From positions 1-46,883 of the IMG/VR virus record IMGVR_UViG_3300047408_000148: a stretch of 46,883 nt of DNA; one strand, given 5' to 3'. The translations under genes were made by a program, and so were the position numbers. The notes under the pieces are model-generated. The model saw nothing but the letters and a program-made list of their open reading frames with translations, had not been told where the DNA came from and made no database searches. Each line of letters opens with the position of its first letter. The first letter of the stretch is position 1. Source of the DNA: a virus. Below are positions 21,558 through 30,212 of the stretch, piece by piece.

Positions 21558-23140
21558 TGGAAGATGTCCTCCTGCACATGACCGAACAGCGGGAACAACC
21601 CGAACTCCCCGAAGTTCGCTGGGAGGTTCTGCGGCCCATGCTCGCCACGAGTCGCCCATGACTGCACCAGCACATGGTCAATGGCGAAAGAGGCCTCTCG
21701 ATGGAGTGTGTCGGCTATGTCCATCACTTCAGAGAAGTAGGCGTCATCGGTCAGGTGGGAGTAGCCGACGAGATACACGCCAAGTGGCACCTTGTAATCG
21801 TCCGCATACTGCTTGGCGGTGCGGATGATGTCGTAGGCGTCTTTCCCGGCGCGATGCCAGTCCATGTCGATGTGCCAGCCGTCGAGATGACAGCCCCATG
21901 AATCAAGGCCCATGAGGAACGTGCGCTGCGTCTCCAGATCAATCTCTGGGCAGGCTTCAGCCCAGACGACCTTGACCCCCGGCATCGCGGCTCTGGCAGC
22001 TTCCACAAACTTGACCACCGCAAAGACGCTTTCCTCGAACGGCTGTTCTGGACGTTGCTTCGCTGAGGTCAGCGGTTCATCCATCGTGAGGTAGCAGACG
22101 CGATGCCCCTTCGCCAGCACGCGCTGGGCGATTCGCGGCAGATCGGCTATCGCGTTCTCCGCGTGCCAGTCTCCGGGCTTGATGCTGCCCATTTCGATCC
22201 CGAGGTTCACGCCCTGTGCGCGAATCCCAGAGAGGGTGTCAACCTGCCCATAGCGGGCATCCTCCAAGATCCACTGCACATAGAGGCCAAACACATCCAC
22301 CGTGGCGAGGTCGCCATGAATCGCGGCAACCACGTCGCTGTCAATGTTGGGATGCAGCCAGTAGCGTTCGCTGGTTTTGAGTGGCGGAATGGGCGGGACA
22401 GGGGTCGGCATAGGTGGCTTCGGTGGTTTTGGATCTGGAGGCTTGGGTGGTTCGGGCTTCGGCGGGTCCGGCGGGACCGGGACAGCTTCGAGCGGGAAGT
22501 CCACACCGCCAAGCTCGGACACGTCGAACCACAGGGCTTCCGCGTAGCCGGGTTTGACGAGATAGACACAGACCGTAGTCCCGCTACGACGGACCCGGAT
22601 AAAGTAAACCTGCCCAGTCGAGAGGACGTATCGCTTCCCCTGCCACTCCGCGATGCAGCCGGTGTCACCCTGCCCGATCGTCAGATCACCGAAGTGTGAC
22701 CATTCCCACAGCGGACCAATCACCCCACAGGTCTGTGCCCATGCGGTGCCGTGGTTGACCGTTTGATCTCCGGTGATCACCTCGCCTGAGTCCCCGACAT
22801 ACCGGAAGCCCTGCGACCCGGCCGCCACCGTGGACAGCACCAGCTCTTGCCCGACATAGATCAGCGGGTTGATGCCGTAGGTCGCATAGTACGGAACGGT
22901 CCATCCGCTGTCGTCGTACTGCACCGCCCAGCCCGTCTCTGACCCTTGTCCCGCGAGTTTCAGCGGTCCGGTGTCCGTGATGCGGAGATACAGCGGCAGG
23001 GCTTGAGAAGCCAGCGGCAGCAACGGCTGGTCGTTGACCTGCACGCGCCAGCCCACACCAGGGACGTTGACCAGATAGGCGAGCTGCTGATCAATCCGGC
23101 AGTCGCCATACCAGGCGTTTGGCAGGGTGCGACGGATCAC
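21554..23140 (-). CDS. Two-domain protein: beta domain, Pro-rich linker, TIM-barrel glycosidase-like domain
   Basis: A 528-residue protein with no signal peptide. Residues 1-220 are beta-rich with repeated Gly/Trp strands. Residues of about 222-255 are a Pro/Lys linker (PPKPEPPKPPDPKPP type). Residues of about 260-528 form a barrel-like domain with HIDMDWHR and YLTMDEPLTS near strand ends, fitting a glycosidase. The beta domain and linker resemble a particle-attached enzyme, perhaps a virion depolymerase or exolysin. It is separated from the divergent control region by one short gene and is co-transcribed with the lipid-anchored glycosidase. The family was not determined. Confidence 0.65.
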   Translation of the reverse strand: MIRRTLPNAWYGDCRIDQQLAYLVNVPGVGWRVQVNDQPLLPLASQALPLYLRITDTGPLKLAGQGSETGWAVQYDDSGWTVPYYATYGINPLIYVGQELVLSTVAAGSQGFRYVGDSGEVITGDQTVNHGTAWAQTCGVIGPLWEWSHFGDLTIGQGDTGCIAEWQGKRYVLSTGQVYFIRVRRSGTTVCVYLVKPGYAEALWFDVSELGGVDFPLEAVPVPPDPPKPEPPKPPDPKPPKPPMPTPVPPIPPLKTSERYWLHPNIDSDVVAAIHGDLATVDVFGLYVQWILEDARYGQVDTLSGIRAQGVNLGIEMGSIKPGDWHAENAIADLPRIAQRVLAKGHRVCYLTMDEPLTSAKQRPEQPFEESVFAVVKFVEAARAAMPGVKVVWAEACPEIDLETQRTFLMGLDSWGCHLDGWHIDMDWHRAGKDAYDIIRTAKQYADDYKVPLGVYLVGYSHLTDDAYFSEVMDIADTLHREASFAIDHVLVQSWATRGEHGPQNLPANFGEFGLFPLFGHVQEDIFQ

Positions 23141-23307
23141 GCCTTCACCTTCCGCACCGCTTTCCGAATCTCGCGTCTCAATACCTGATCCAATTCAATC
23201 GTGGACGCGGTGTAGCGGAAGGTCTGCACGAGCCAATAGCGGATGCGGTCCGCCGCGTGCTGGATGGCTTGCTCCTCAACCGTGGACGTCCGTGTCGGGC
23301 GTGGCAT
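23137..23307 (-). CDS. Small protein of unknown function, first leftward gene
   Basis: A 56-residue protein, helical and basic at the C-terminus (RREIRKAVRKVKA). It is the first gene of the leftward arm and overlaps the next start by 4 nt. The start choice (23307) is uncertain because no good ribosome binding site is visible, and the frame stays open to 23424. Confidence 0.5.
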   Translation of the reverse strand: MPRPTRTSTVEEQAIQHAADRIRYWLVQTFRYTASTIELDQVLRREIRKAVRKVKA

Positions 23308-23400
23308 GGAGGACTGAACGCCACCCAGCCGAGACCGGCATCCCCGCGAGACTCCATCTGAATCTGCGCACCGGGAAAGGCTGAACTGGCGTTCCCGCCT

Positions 23401-23429
23401 AGCATAAACCTCGACCATACGCAAATCAA
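23401..23429 (-). promoter_or_regulatory. Leftward promoter at the divergent region
   Basis: On the minus strand TTGATT (23424-23429), a 17-nt spacer and TATGCT (23401-23406), 4 of 6 at each box. It would drive the glycosidase-like gene set, with a leader of about 90 nt to the small gene at 23307. Confidence 0.45.
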
Positions 23430-23454
23430 GTATTTGGATGGTAGTGCCAATCCA

Positions 23455-23476
23455 TTGACATACTAGATAGAGTATG
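23455..23476. promoter_or_regulatory. Divergent control region: perfect -35 overlapped by an inverted repeat
   Basis: A perfect plus-strand -35 (TTGACA, 23455-23460) precedes the terminase operon, but no good -10 lies at 16-18 nt. CATACT (23459-23464) and AGTATG (23471-23476) form a perfect inverted repeat that overlaps it. This looks like an operator or activator site regulating the rightward packaging arm. The whole gap 23308-23514 has no convincing gene. Confidence 0.45.
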
Positions 23477-23514
23477 CGACACTCGGCGCAACTCGTCTAT
23501 TTCCCCAGCACTGC

Positions 23515-23922
23515 ATGCCGTTTCCTAAAGGGAAAAAGAGTCCCAATACGCCCGGAAATCCCGCCTGGAAAAAAGGTGGGGCCAGCCCGAATCCCAAGGG
23601 ACGCCCCCCTGTCGGGATGTCCCTGGCTGACCGCTGCCGCGCCGTCGCGGGAGACGGGACCAAGCTCGCCTGGCTCTATGCCTGTGTCGCCGGGCTCGCG
23701 CCAATTGACGCCGTCGAACAGCAATTCGCCTCGAGCGGCCTGGATTTCTCCATGCGGATTCGCCAGTTCCTCAAAGGGGCCTCCGTCAGGGACCGGCTCT
23801 ATTGCGCGGCACGCCTCGAGGACCGGGCCTTCGGTCTCGTAAAGCAGGAACACGAGCATTCCGGGGAAGTGGGCATGGTGCCCGTCCGTGTCGTGCATGA
23901 ATACGAATCCCTCAGTAGCTGA
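23515..23922 (+). CDS. Terminase small subunit-like protein
   Basis: A 135-residue protein with an N-terminal PKGKKSPNTPGNPAWKKGG segment and SPNPKGRPP, the Gly/Asn/Pro/Lys motif at the start of many phage small terminases, followed by helices and a basic middle. It lies immediately upstream of the large subunit and overlaps it by 35 nt, the standard packaging order. It would recognise phage DNA and load the ATPase. The ribosome binding site is weak. Confidence 0.7.
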   Translation: MPFPKGKKSPNTPGNPAWKKGGASPNPKGRPPVGMSLADRCRAVAGDGTKLAWLYACVAGLAPIDAVEQQFASSGLDFSMRIRQFLKGASVRDRLYCAARLEDRAFGLVKQEHEHSGEVGMVPVRVVHEYESLSS

Positions 23923-25429
23923 CGAGCGCGAGGTCCGGATGCGCTGGCGCGGCGTGGTCGCAGAGTTCATGCGCGATACGACACGTATGATTGATTTTGA
24001 AGGCGCGTTTCGTGTCGGAAAGACGACCGCGGCGCTCTGGAAAGTGTTCAATTCCTGCATCGAGCACCCCGGCATCCAGTGGCTCATCTGCCGCTACTCG
24101 GACGGTGATACCCAGACCAAGCTCAAACCACCCTGGCGAGCCATCTGCCGGCAGGCCGGCGTGGCGGTCGAATGGGATTCGACCGAGATGTGTGATGTCT
24201 TCCCAGAGGTGGAGGGGAAGCGGTCGCGGGTCTATATCTTCGGCATCAAGTCACAGGACCAGACCTCCCGCTACGGCAAGCTCCGCGGCATGACCTTGGG
24301 GGGGATCTACAACGACCAGACCGAAGAACTGCCGAAGGACGTGTTCCAGGAAATGATGGGCCGGCTGTCGCAGCAGGGACATGCCCACCAACTGATCCTG
24401 ACGCCGAATCCCCCCGACGAAAATCACTGGCTCTGCTCCGAGTTTCCTGAGGCCAACAACCTCAAGGACCGGAAGTATTACTCGGCCCCGATTCATGCGA
24501 ACGCGCACAACCTCCCACCCGAAACCATACCGGGGTTGATTGCCGCGTATCCACCCTCGCACCCGAAGCACCGGTCTGCGGTGCTCGGGAAGCGCGGGTT
24601 GAATGTCATCGGCAAACCGGTCTATGGCGGGGACCCTGAAAAAGGACTGGCTCCGATGTTCGTCCGGTCGCTGCATGTGCGACCGCTGACCTACAACCCG
24701 AATCTCCCTCTCCTGACCGCGATCGATTTCGGCAAGCATCACCCCGCCGCTCTGTACTTTCAGTTCACCCCGTGGAACCAGTTGCTGTTTCTCGGGGGGC
24801 TGATGGGGCAGGACTTATACCTCGAGGACTTCGCCCCGCTCATCAAACGCTATCGCGCCGAGTGGTTCCCGCAGGCGTCCATCTATCTCGAGTGCTGCGA
24901 CCCCGCGGGCTCTCATGACAACTCGCAGGGCGTCCGCAACAACGGCATCAAGGTCCTACAGGAACACGGCATCAATCCCATCTGGAAAGAAAACAGCAAC
25001 GCGCCGGATGTGCGACTCGCGATGATCGAACGACTCGCGAGCTACATGCGCAAGCGCACGCCACAAGGTGAAGCCCTCGGCGTGGAGGCGGATGTGAATA
25101 AGTGGATGCTGATTTCACTGGACATCGCCAAGCCGTGGCCGTTTCTCGCGGACGGATTCGAGGCGGGCTATGTGTGGGACGAACACATGGTGTCCATTGG
25201 CTCGAAGCCGATCCGGAAGGCGAAGAAGGACGGTTGGTATGAACACGGGATGAACTGCGCGGAGTATGCGGAAATCAACTTCGGCGGGGCACAACCCAGT
25301 CAGCAACAAATGGAACGACAGGTGGCCGCTCGACAGCAGGCCACGCTGAGACGCGCACAACGCGACATCGACCCCTATGACCTTCGCTCGTATGGACACG
25401 CCGCACGCATGAAACGAGGAGGCTACTAA
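23888..25429 (+). CDS. terL: Terminase large subunit (ATPase/nuclease)
   Basis: A 513-residue packaging motor. Walker A is GAFRVGKTT (about 39-47), Walker B LGGIYNDQTEE (about 137-147, with the acidic pair) and the coupling motif LTPNPP (about 171). The RNase-H-fold nuclease starts with the metal Asp in LLTAIDFGKHHP (about 280) and continues to a second acidic cluster near LECCDPAG. Length and motif order are normal. The protein powers DNA translocation into the head through the portal encoded downstream. Start 23888 or the ATG 9 nt later are both possible. Confidence 0.95.
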   Translation: MSCMNTNPSVADEREVRMRWRGVVAEFMRDTTRMIDFEGAFRVGKTTAALWKVFNSCIEHPGIQWLICRYSDGDTQTKLKPPWRAICRQAGVAVEWDSTEMCDVFPEVEGKRSRVYIFGIKSQDQTSRYGKLRGMTLGGIYNDQTEELPKDVFQEMMGRLSQQGHAHQLILTPNPPDENHWLCSEFPEANNLKDRKYYSAPIHANAHNLPPETIPGLIAAYPPSHPKHRSAVLGKRGLNVIGKPVYGGDPEKGLAPMFVRSLHVRPLTYNPNLPLLTAIDFGKHHPAALYFQFTPWNQLLFLGGLMGQDLYLEDFAPLIKRYRAEWFPQASIYLECCDPAGSHDNSQGVRNNGIKVLQEHGINPIWKENSNAPDVRLAMIERLASYMRKRTPQGEALGVEADVNKWMLISLDIAKPWPFLADGFEAGYVWDEHMVSIGSKPIRKAKKDGWYEHGMNCAEYAEINFGGAQPSQQQMERQVAARQQATLRRAQRDIDPYDLRSYGHAARMKRGGY

Positions 25430-25527
25430 TGGCGAGCAAATATCATCCGACCTCTGTGAAGCCCACGATGAAGGGCCACCCCAAGACCGGTGGCGGTCGC
25501 ACCATGCCCAGTAAGAAAGGCTGCTGA
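25429..25527 (+). CDS. Very small basic protein between terminase and portal
   Basis: A 32-residue, Lys/Gly-rich peptide (MASKYHPTSVKPTMKGHPK start) whose ATG shares a base with the terminase stop (TAATG). Coupling and position support it, but it has no recognised family and may be structural, regulatory or simply a coupling device. Confidence 0.45.
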   Translation: MASKYHPTSVKPTMKGHPKTGGGRTMPSKKGC

Positions 25528-25528
25528 G

Positions 25529-25660
25529 ATGTCACAGACCCGAGGCGTCATGCCCGCGTTAACCGATAACGTCCGGAAGGCACCGAAGGTCCGTCCACTC
25601 CCCATTCGGAAATATCTGCCGCCCCCGCCGGCTCCTAAAAAGAAACAGGCAGGCAGATGA
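25529..25660 (+). CDS. Very small Pro/Lys-rich protein before the portal
   Basis: A 43-residue basic peptide with a proline run (PPPPAPKKK near the end), starting 1 nt after the previous stop and overlapping the portal start by 4 nt (ATGA). These overlaps support translation. The function is unknown. Confidence 0.45.
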   Translation: MSQTRGVMPALTDNVRKAPKVRPLPIRKYLPPPPAPKKKQAGR

Positions 25661-27579
25661 CACCACCCCGCAGTCCGTTCGATGTGAAACTCTCGGATGA
25701 CCGCCGGCAGGAGTTTGCCCGCTGGCTGTCGGACGAAGTCCAGTCGGCACTGGACGCAAAGTCCGCACAGGACCGCGAGGTGGACTACTGGCATCTGTTG
25801 TATGAGCAGGGTCGAACACGGCTCGCCTCCTCTGCTCCCTGGCCGGGTGCCGCGGACCTGACCTCGTATCTCGGGACGCAGAACGTCGATGCGCTCCATG
25901 CGCGGTTGATGAAGACGATCTGGGTGGAGCCGGTCTGGACCGTGGAAGGCTTCGGTCCCGCCGCGCAGAATGCCCCGGTGGTCGAAGAACTGCACCAGTG
26001 GTGGGCGGAAGAAGAACAACTCCAGTCGGTGCTGGACAAGCTCGGCCTCATCTCATTGATCGAACCACGCGGACTCCTCGAGGTGCGGGAAGGCACGCAG
26101 ACGCGGACGGTCCGGAAGACCATCAGCGCCGCGATCGAGATGGACCCCATGGGGGGGTTGGTCTATGACGAGACCGGTGCGCCCAAACTGATGCGCGACC
26201 CCGGTGGGACGATCCTGCCGGCGCAGCCCGGCATGGCGGCGGCGGAGACGGTCGTGGATGTCGTGGAACCTGTCAGGACGGGTCCGCAGTATCGGGTGAT
26301 TCCGTATCGGCACTCGGTGATCCTACCGGGCCATGCGATGCACAAGGACGACATCTGGGGCTACGGGAAACTGTTTCGCCAGCGCATTCCCGACATTCAG
26401 AAACTGGCCGATGAAGGGGTGTATGACAAGGATGCGGTCGAATCGCTCAACCGGGTCGGGGACACGGACCCGGACCCCGCCCTCCAGCGAGCGAAGCAAG
26501 GGGTTGCCCCGCAAGAAGGCCCGACCGCGGAAAAAGAACTCTGGGAAGTGCTTGTGCTCTCGGATCTGGACGGTCGTGGCGAACGCTGGTATCTCGCCAC
26601 CCTCCACATTGGTCATCGTGTACTGCTCCGATTGCAGTATGACGACTTGGATCGGTCCCGTTTCGTTCCCGTCATCTTATTCCCCCGTCCAGATCGAGCG
26701 ACCGAAGGGTTTTCCTGTATCGGCCATAAGCTGATCACGACCATCGAGGAGCACACCGCGATTCGCAACATGCGGGCGGACCGCGAAGCGATGATCGTGC
26801 AGGCTCCTATCAAGCGGCTCACCGGGGCCTTGTGGGACCCGCTCGAGCAACCCTTCGGCCCGTCCGCGGTCATCGACGTCCGCGACATGCGAGAAGTGGA
26901 ACCCTTCCAGGTGCCGGATCTGCCGGCGACGATCATCCAGTGGGAGCAGACCTGTGAGCGCACCGCCGAAAAGCTCATGGGCGTCAATGACATCGCCTCC
27001 GGGCAGACCCTGAACGAAACGAAAACGTTAGGGGAAGTTCAGATGGCGACGGAGCAATCCTTCGTCCGCATGGATCTGGTTATCCGTCGATTCCAGGAGT
27101 CGATGGAGGACTTGTTCCAGATTCGTCATGCGATCCGAAAGCGGATGCTGGCGGAACATCCGGAAGGCGTGGACGCGCCACAGTCGGTCATGACGGGCCT
27201 GGAAGCCCGAGGCGCGTCGATTGATGGCGGCAAGGTCACCGCGCAGATGCTGGAGGGAACGTTCCGTGGGAAACCCCGCGGGTCGGTCGAAACGGCCGAT
27301 CCGAAAGCCCTCAGGAACGACCTGAACCAGCTCCTGCAAGTCCTGCCGACGTTCCTGCAGCTCTCCCCGATGGTGGCGCAGTTCTTCGGGCCGCAAGCGG
27401 TCAGAGCCTTACTCGACCAGATTGTGCGGACGTATCGCATTCCCAATCGGCAGGCGTTTTTAGGTGGACCGGCGCAGCAGATGATGATGGGACCGGGGAT
27501 GCCGCCGGGACCACCGACCATGGGGGGCCCGCCTCCGTTGCCGTTACCCGGGCCGATGGCGGCAACCCCGCCGCAATAG
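25657..27579 (+). CDS. Portal protein
   Basis: A 640-residue portal in the correct place after the large terminase. N-terminal REVDYWHLLYEQGR and APWPGAADLTSYLG, then VDALHARLMKTIW, are typical of large podovirus/siphovirus portals. The middle has a long helical and beta crown region with ASGQTLNETKTLGEVQMATEQS, close to the channel-forming segment of P22-type portals. The last 40 residues are Pro/Gly/Met-rich and likely disordered. It forms the 12-fold ring through which DNA enters and leaves the head. Confidence 0.9.
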   Translation: MTPPRSPFDVKLSDDRRQEFARWLSDEVQSALDAKSAQDREVDYWHLLYEQGRTRLASSAPWPGAADLTSYLGTQNVDALHARLMKTIWVEPVWTVEGFGPAAQNAPVVEELHQWWAEEEQLQSVLDKLGLISLIEPRGLLEVREGTQTRTVRKTISAAIEMDPMGGLVYDETGAPKLMRDPGGTILPAQPGMAAAETVVDVVEPVRTGPQYRVIPYRHSVILPGHAMHKDDIWGYGKLFRQRIPDIQKLADEGVYDKDAVESLNRVGDTDPDPALQRAKQGVAPQEGPTAEKELWEVLVLSDLDGRGERWYLATLHIGHRVLLRLQYDDLDRSRFVPVILFPRPDRATEGFSCIGHKLITTIEEHTAIRNMRADREAMIVQAPIKRLTGALWDPLEQPFGPSAVIDVRDMREVEPFQVPDLPATIIQWEQTCERTAEKLMGVNDIASGQTLNETKTLGEVQMATEQSFVRMDLVIRRFQESMEDLFQIRHAIRKRMLAEHPEGVDAPQSVMTGLEARGASIDGGKVTAQMLEGTFRGKPRGSVETADPKALRNDLNQLLQVLPTFLQLSPMVAQFFGPQAVRALLDQIVRTYRIPNRQAFLGGPAQQMMMGPGMPPGPPTMGGPPPLPLPGPMAATPPQ

Positions 27580-27611
27580 GAGTGAACTGACTGGAGCTCG
27601 ATCCTCGTGTC

Positions 27612-28268
27612 GTGTGGGGCGCGTCCATTCCCAAGGATGCGCCGGTGGATGGTCCGAACGAGCGGTGCATTGAGGTGCCGCTGGCGCGGGAGGTCATGCA
27701 GTTGACCATACCGGGTCGTGTGCTCGATGTGGGCTGCGCGGTCAATGGACATCTCCAGGACGACCTCACCGCCGCTGTCTTTCACCTGACCCAGAACATC
27801 GGGTCAGAAACCGTCTATGCCCATAAGCGCGTTCCGCTGTCCTACCTCTCCGGGGATGTGCGAGACCTGTCCTATTTTGTCGGGGCCGCGTTTGACCGGG
27901 TCGTGTGTGTGTCTACCTTGGAGCATGTCGGCTTCAACAACGAGTCGTATCTGGGACCCGACGAAGACTGCCCGGACACCATGCTGAAAGGCTTCCGGGA
28001 ATTGTGTCGGGTGACGCGAGCGCAGTTGCTCGTGACGGTGCCCTACTCCGAGGAGGCGTGGCGCTGCGACAAATGGCGGTATCTCCAGACGCCAACGTTG
28101 GGCCGCATGGTGTGGATTGCTGCGAACTGCGGATTCCGAACGGACCTCCGGTTCTATGCGAAGTGTGACGGCGGTTGGTATGGCGGGGAACCCGAACCCG
28201 TCGAGGCGAGTCTGACGGGATTTCCGCAGAGTGTCAACGCGATTGCCTGTCTCCTGTGTACCCAGTAA
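27612..28268 (+). CDS. SAM-dependent methyltransferase (class I)
   Basis: A 218-residue Rossmann-fold methyltransferase: motif I VLDVGCA (about 37-43), an acidic loop near SGDVRDL, and the post-motif FDRVVCVSTLEHVG. It resembles small-molecule or sugar methyltransferases rather than DNA methylases, since no DPPY or target-recognition part is seen. The annotated GTG start is preceded by an in-frame CTG at 27591 with AGGAG 8 nt upstream, which could be the true start and would add 7 residues. It is the first of several sugar-type enzymes in this arm. Confidence 0.75.
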   Translation: MWGASIPKDAPVDGPNERCIEVPLAREVMQLTIPGRVLDVGCAVNGHLQDDLTAAVFHLTQNIGSETVYAHKRVPLSYLSGDVRDLSYFVGAAFDRVVCVSTLEHVGFNNESYLGPDEDCPDTMLKGFRELCRVTRAQLLVTVPYSEEAWRCDKWRYLQTPTLGRMVWIAANCGFRTDLRFYAKCDGGWYGGEPEPVEASLTGFPQSVNAIACLLCTQ

Positions 28269-28561
28269 TGGCGAGTGAACAAGAAGACCTCGATCAGTTT
28301 GTGCAGTCAGCCGGCTGGCTGCGCTTTTGTCGGCATGCGGAGGAGGAATGGAACGACCGGTTCCAGCAGCATGTCCGCACCGCCATCAATGACGCCGATG
28401 ATGTGGCGGCCCTGAGAAAGCTCCAACAGGTGACCGTCGCGAAAGATGCCGTGGAGCGGTTGCTGAAATGGCCGAAGGAACGTTTACAGCAGTTGGACCT
28501 GATGACCGGGTCTTTTGTGGACCCGATGGAACAACCCTTATCGCGGAGAGGACGGTTGTGA
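28268..28561 (+). CDS. Small helical protein of unknown function
   Basis: A 97-residue helical protein starting MASEQEDLDQFVQSAGW, with a charged, coiled-coil-prone middle. Its ATG overlaps the methyltransferase stop, and its own stop overlaps the next start (GTGA), so the genes are translationally linked. No family was recognised. Confidence 0.65.
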   Translation: MASEQEDLDQFVQSAGWLRFCRHAEEEWNDRFQQHVRTAINDADDVAALRKLQQVTVAKDAVERLLKWPKERLQQLDLMTGSFVDPMEQPLSRRGRL

Positions 28562-28860
28562 TTACGCCACTCGGTGACCGGATTCTAATTCGCCCTGAAC
28601 CACTCCCGACCGAAACCGAGAGCGGTCTGCACCTGGTGGAGCATCGCAAGCCCGAGACGATGGGTGAAGTGGTCACGGTCCCGGAACGGATCGCCACCGA
28701 TTGTCCGGAGTGCGGGTCGCACATCTTCCATGTGCCGGCGGTGAAGCCGGGGGATACGGTCGTGTTCTCGTGGACGAGTGGACAGGAACTCTTGATTGAT
28801 GACCAGCGGTATCTGTTGATGCGCGAGTCCGACGTACTCGCCGTCCTTGAAGGAGTGTAA
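28558..28860 (+). CDS. GroES-like co-chaperonin
   Basis: A 100-residue protein of Cpn10 length and order: ITPLGDRILIRPE (the N-terminal strand of GroES), a mobile loop (TETESGLHLV), MGEVVTV, VKPGDTVVFSWTSG, and the C-terminal LMRESDVLAVLE. The GroES roof hairpin is replaced by a segment with CPECGSH that could bind metal. Phage GroES-like proteins such as T4 gp31 adapt host GroEL for capsid folding, so a role in folding the major capsid protein is likely. I started it at the GTG overlapping the upstream stop. Confidence 0.85.
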   Translation: MITPLGDRILIRPEPLPTETESGLHLVEHRKPETMGEVVTVPERIATDCPECGSHIFHVPAVKPGDTVVFSWTSGQELLIDDQRYLLMRESDVLAVLEGV

Positions 28861-29703
28861 ATGGCAGACCTCGAAGCCCCCGACCCACCACCCGAGCCGA
28901 CACCCGAACCGGAACCGGTTGCCGCGATCCCCGCCGACCCGATGGAGGCGGAACCCGAAGGCACCACCGAGGTGGAAGGGGCGAAGCATGTCCCGCTGGG
29001 GCACCTGATTAATGAACGCCGGGAAAAGGCCGCGCTGAAACAGAAGGCGGACCAGTTCGATCAACTCGCCGGCTACGTCAATCAGGTCAAGCCCTATATC
29101 GAATTTCTGCAGGCGAACCCCAACCTGATCAGCCAGACCCGGCAGGAGCCCACTCCGGTCACCACGACACAACCGGTGGATGAAGAATCCGCCGAGCTCG
29201 CGAGGACGCTGGACCTCTATACGTCGGACGGGCAACCCGATGTCAAGCGAGCGCAGAAGCTGATCGATCGGGTGGACAAGATTGCCGGGACCCGTGCGCA
29301 AGCCGAGGTGAAGCCCCTGCAGGACAGCACGCAGCGGGAACGGGCGCAGTACAGCTATCAGCGAGCACTGGTGACCAAGACCCCGGATGGTCGAGCGCCA
29401 GACCGCGCCATCCTGGATGAACTCTGGCGGCGGACCCCGGACCATATCAAGGCCACCGAGGAAGGGGCCTCAGGCATCTGGGCGCTGGCGTTGGGATTCT
29501 CCGAGGGACAGGGTCGCACCCCAGTCCCACCGCCGGCCAGTCCCGTGCTGCACACGGAACCGCCGGGAGGCCGGACCCCGAATCGTGCGCCGCTGTCGGG
29601 GCTGGAGGAGAAGATTGCGAAGATTCGCGGTCTGAGTGAGAAGGACTATCACGAACGCACCAAGGGCTACACGCCCGGTCGCGTCAATGTGTTGGAGGAC
29701 TAG
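28861..29703 (+). CDS. Scaffold protein candidate
   Basis: A 280-residue, strongly acidic N-terminus (Pro/Glu-rich, about 1-45), then long charged helices (about 45-110 and 125-200) and a Pro/Gly-rich linker before a short C-terminal helix with a basic face (EEKIAKIRGLSEKDYH). These are the features of internal head scaffolds. It is between portal/GroES and the sugar module. No scaffold motif is conserved across phages, so this is inference from composition and place. Confidence 0.55.
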   Translation: MADLEAPDPPPEPTPEPEPVAAIPADPMEAEPEGTTEVEGAKHVPLGHLINERREKAALKQKADQFDQLAGYVNQVKPYIEFLQANPNLISQTRQEPTPVTTTQPVDEESAELARTLDLYTSDGQPDVKRAQKLIDRVDKIAGTRAQAEVKPLQDSTQRERAQYSYQRALVTKTPDGRAPDRAILDELWRRTPDHIKATEEGASGIWALALGFSEGQGRTPVPPPASPVLHTEPPGGRTPNRAPLSGLEEKIAKIRGLSEKDYHERTKGYTPGRVNVLED

Positions 29704-30212
29704 TGGCACCCAAAACAGAAGCGAAGAAGAAGCCCCGCGTCTCCGTGCTCGAGCGCCGGCTGCAAAATCCCTTCGGGGAACCATCGTCACCGATTGACCT
29801 CACCGACCCGGCGATGGTCGCGAGAGGCTTCAATAAGGCGGTCGGGTCCCAGCAGATTTACAAGGCGAAGCGCAACGGCTGGGATTTCGTCACCCCCGAC
29901 ATGATTGCGGATGTCGATCAGGCCGGCGGGTATCGACCCTCGACGGATGGACAGCGGATGGTCCGTGGCGAGCGGGAAGAAGAAGTCCTGATGTACATGC
30001 CCAAGTCGGACCGCGAGCAGATCGAGTTGGCGAAGGCGAAGAAGAATGTCCGTGACATGCAGATGGGACGGCAGAAAGAAGCCGTGCTGCAGGCGGCGGC
30101 GACCCAATTCGGCGGACAGGCGTCGGACTATTTGAACGGGCGCATTGTCGGCACGGTCACCGACCAGATCGAGCGGATTCATTCGGACGCCAACCCGGAT
30201 GAGCATCTGTAA
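29703..30212 (+). CDS. Structural-operon protein of unknown function
   Basis: A 169-residue protein with a GTG start overlapping the previous stop by 1 nt. It has a very basic N-terminus (KTEAKKKPRV), a central GWDFVTPDMIADVDQAGGY segment and a C-terminal helix. Similar size and position suggest a head or connector component, but no family was recognised. Confidence 0.6.
   Translation: MAPKTEAKKKPRVSVLERRLQNPFGEPSSPIDLTDPAMVARGFNKAVGSQQIYKAKRNGWDFVTPDMIADVDQAGGYRPSTDGQRMVRGEREEEVLMYMPKSDREQIELAKAKKNVRDMQMGRQKEAVLQAAATQFGGQASDYLNGRIVGTVTDQIERIHSDANPDEHL

Noticed and set aside
23455-23483. A full rightward sigma70 promoter before terminase
   Set aside because: The -35 is perfect but no acceptable -10 lies 16-18 nt downstream; I report only the -35 and inverted repeat.
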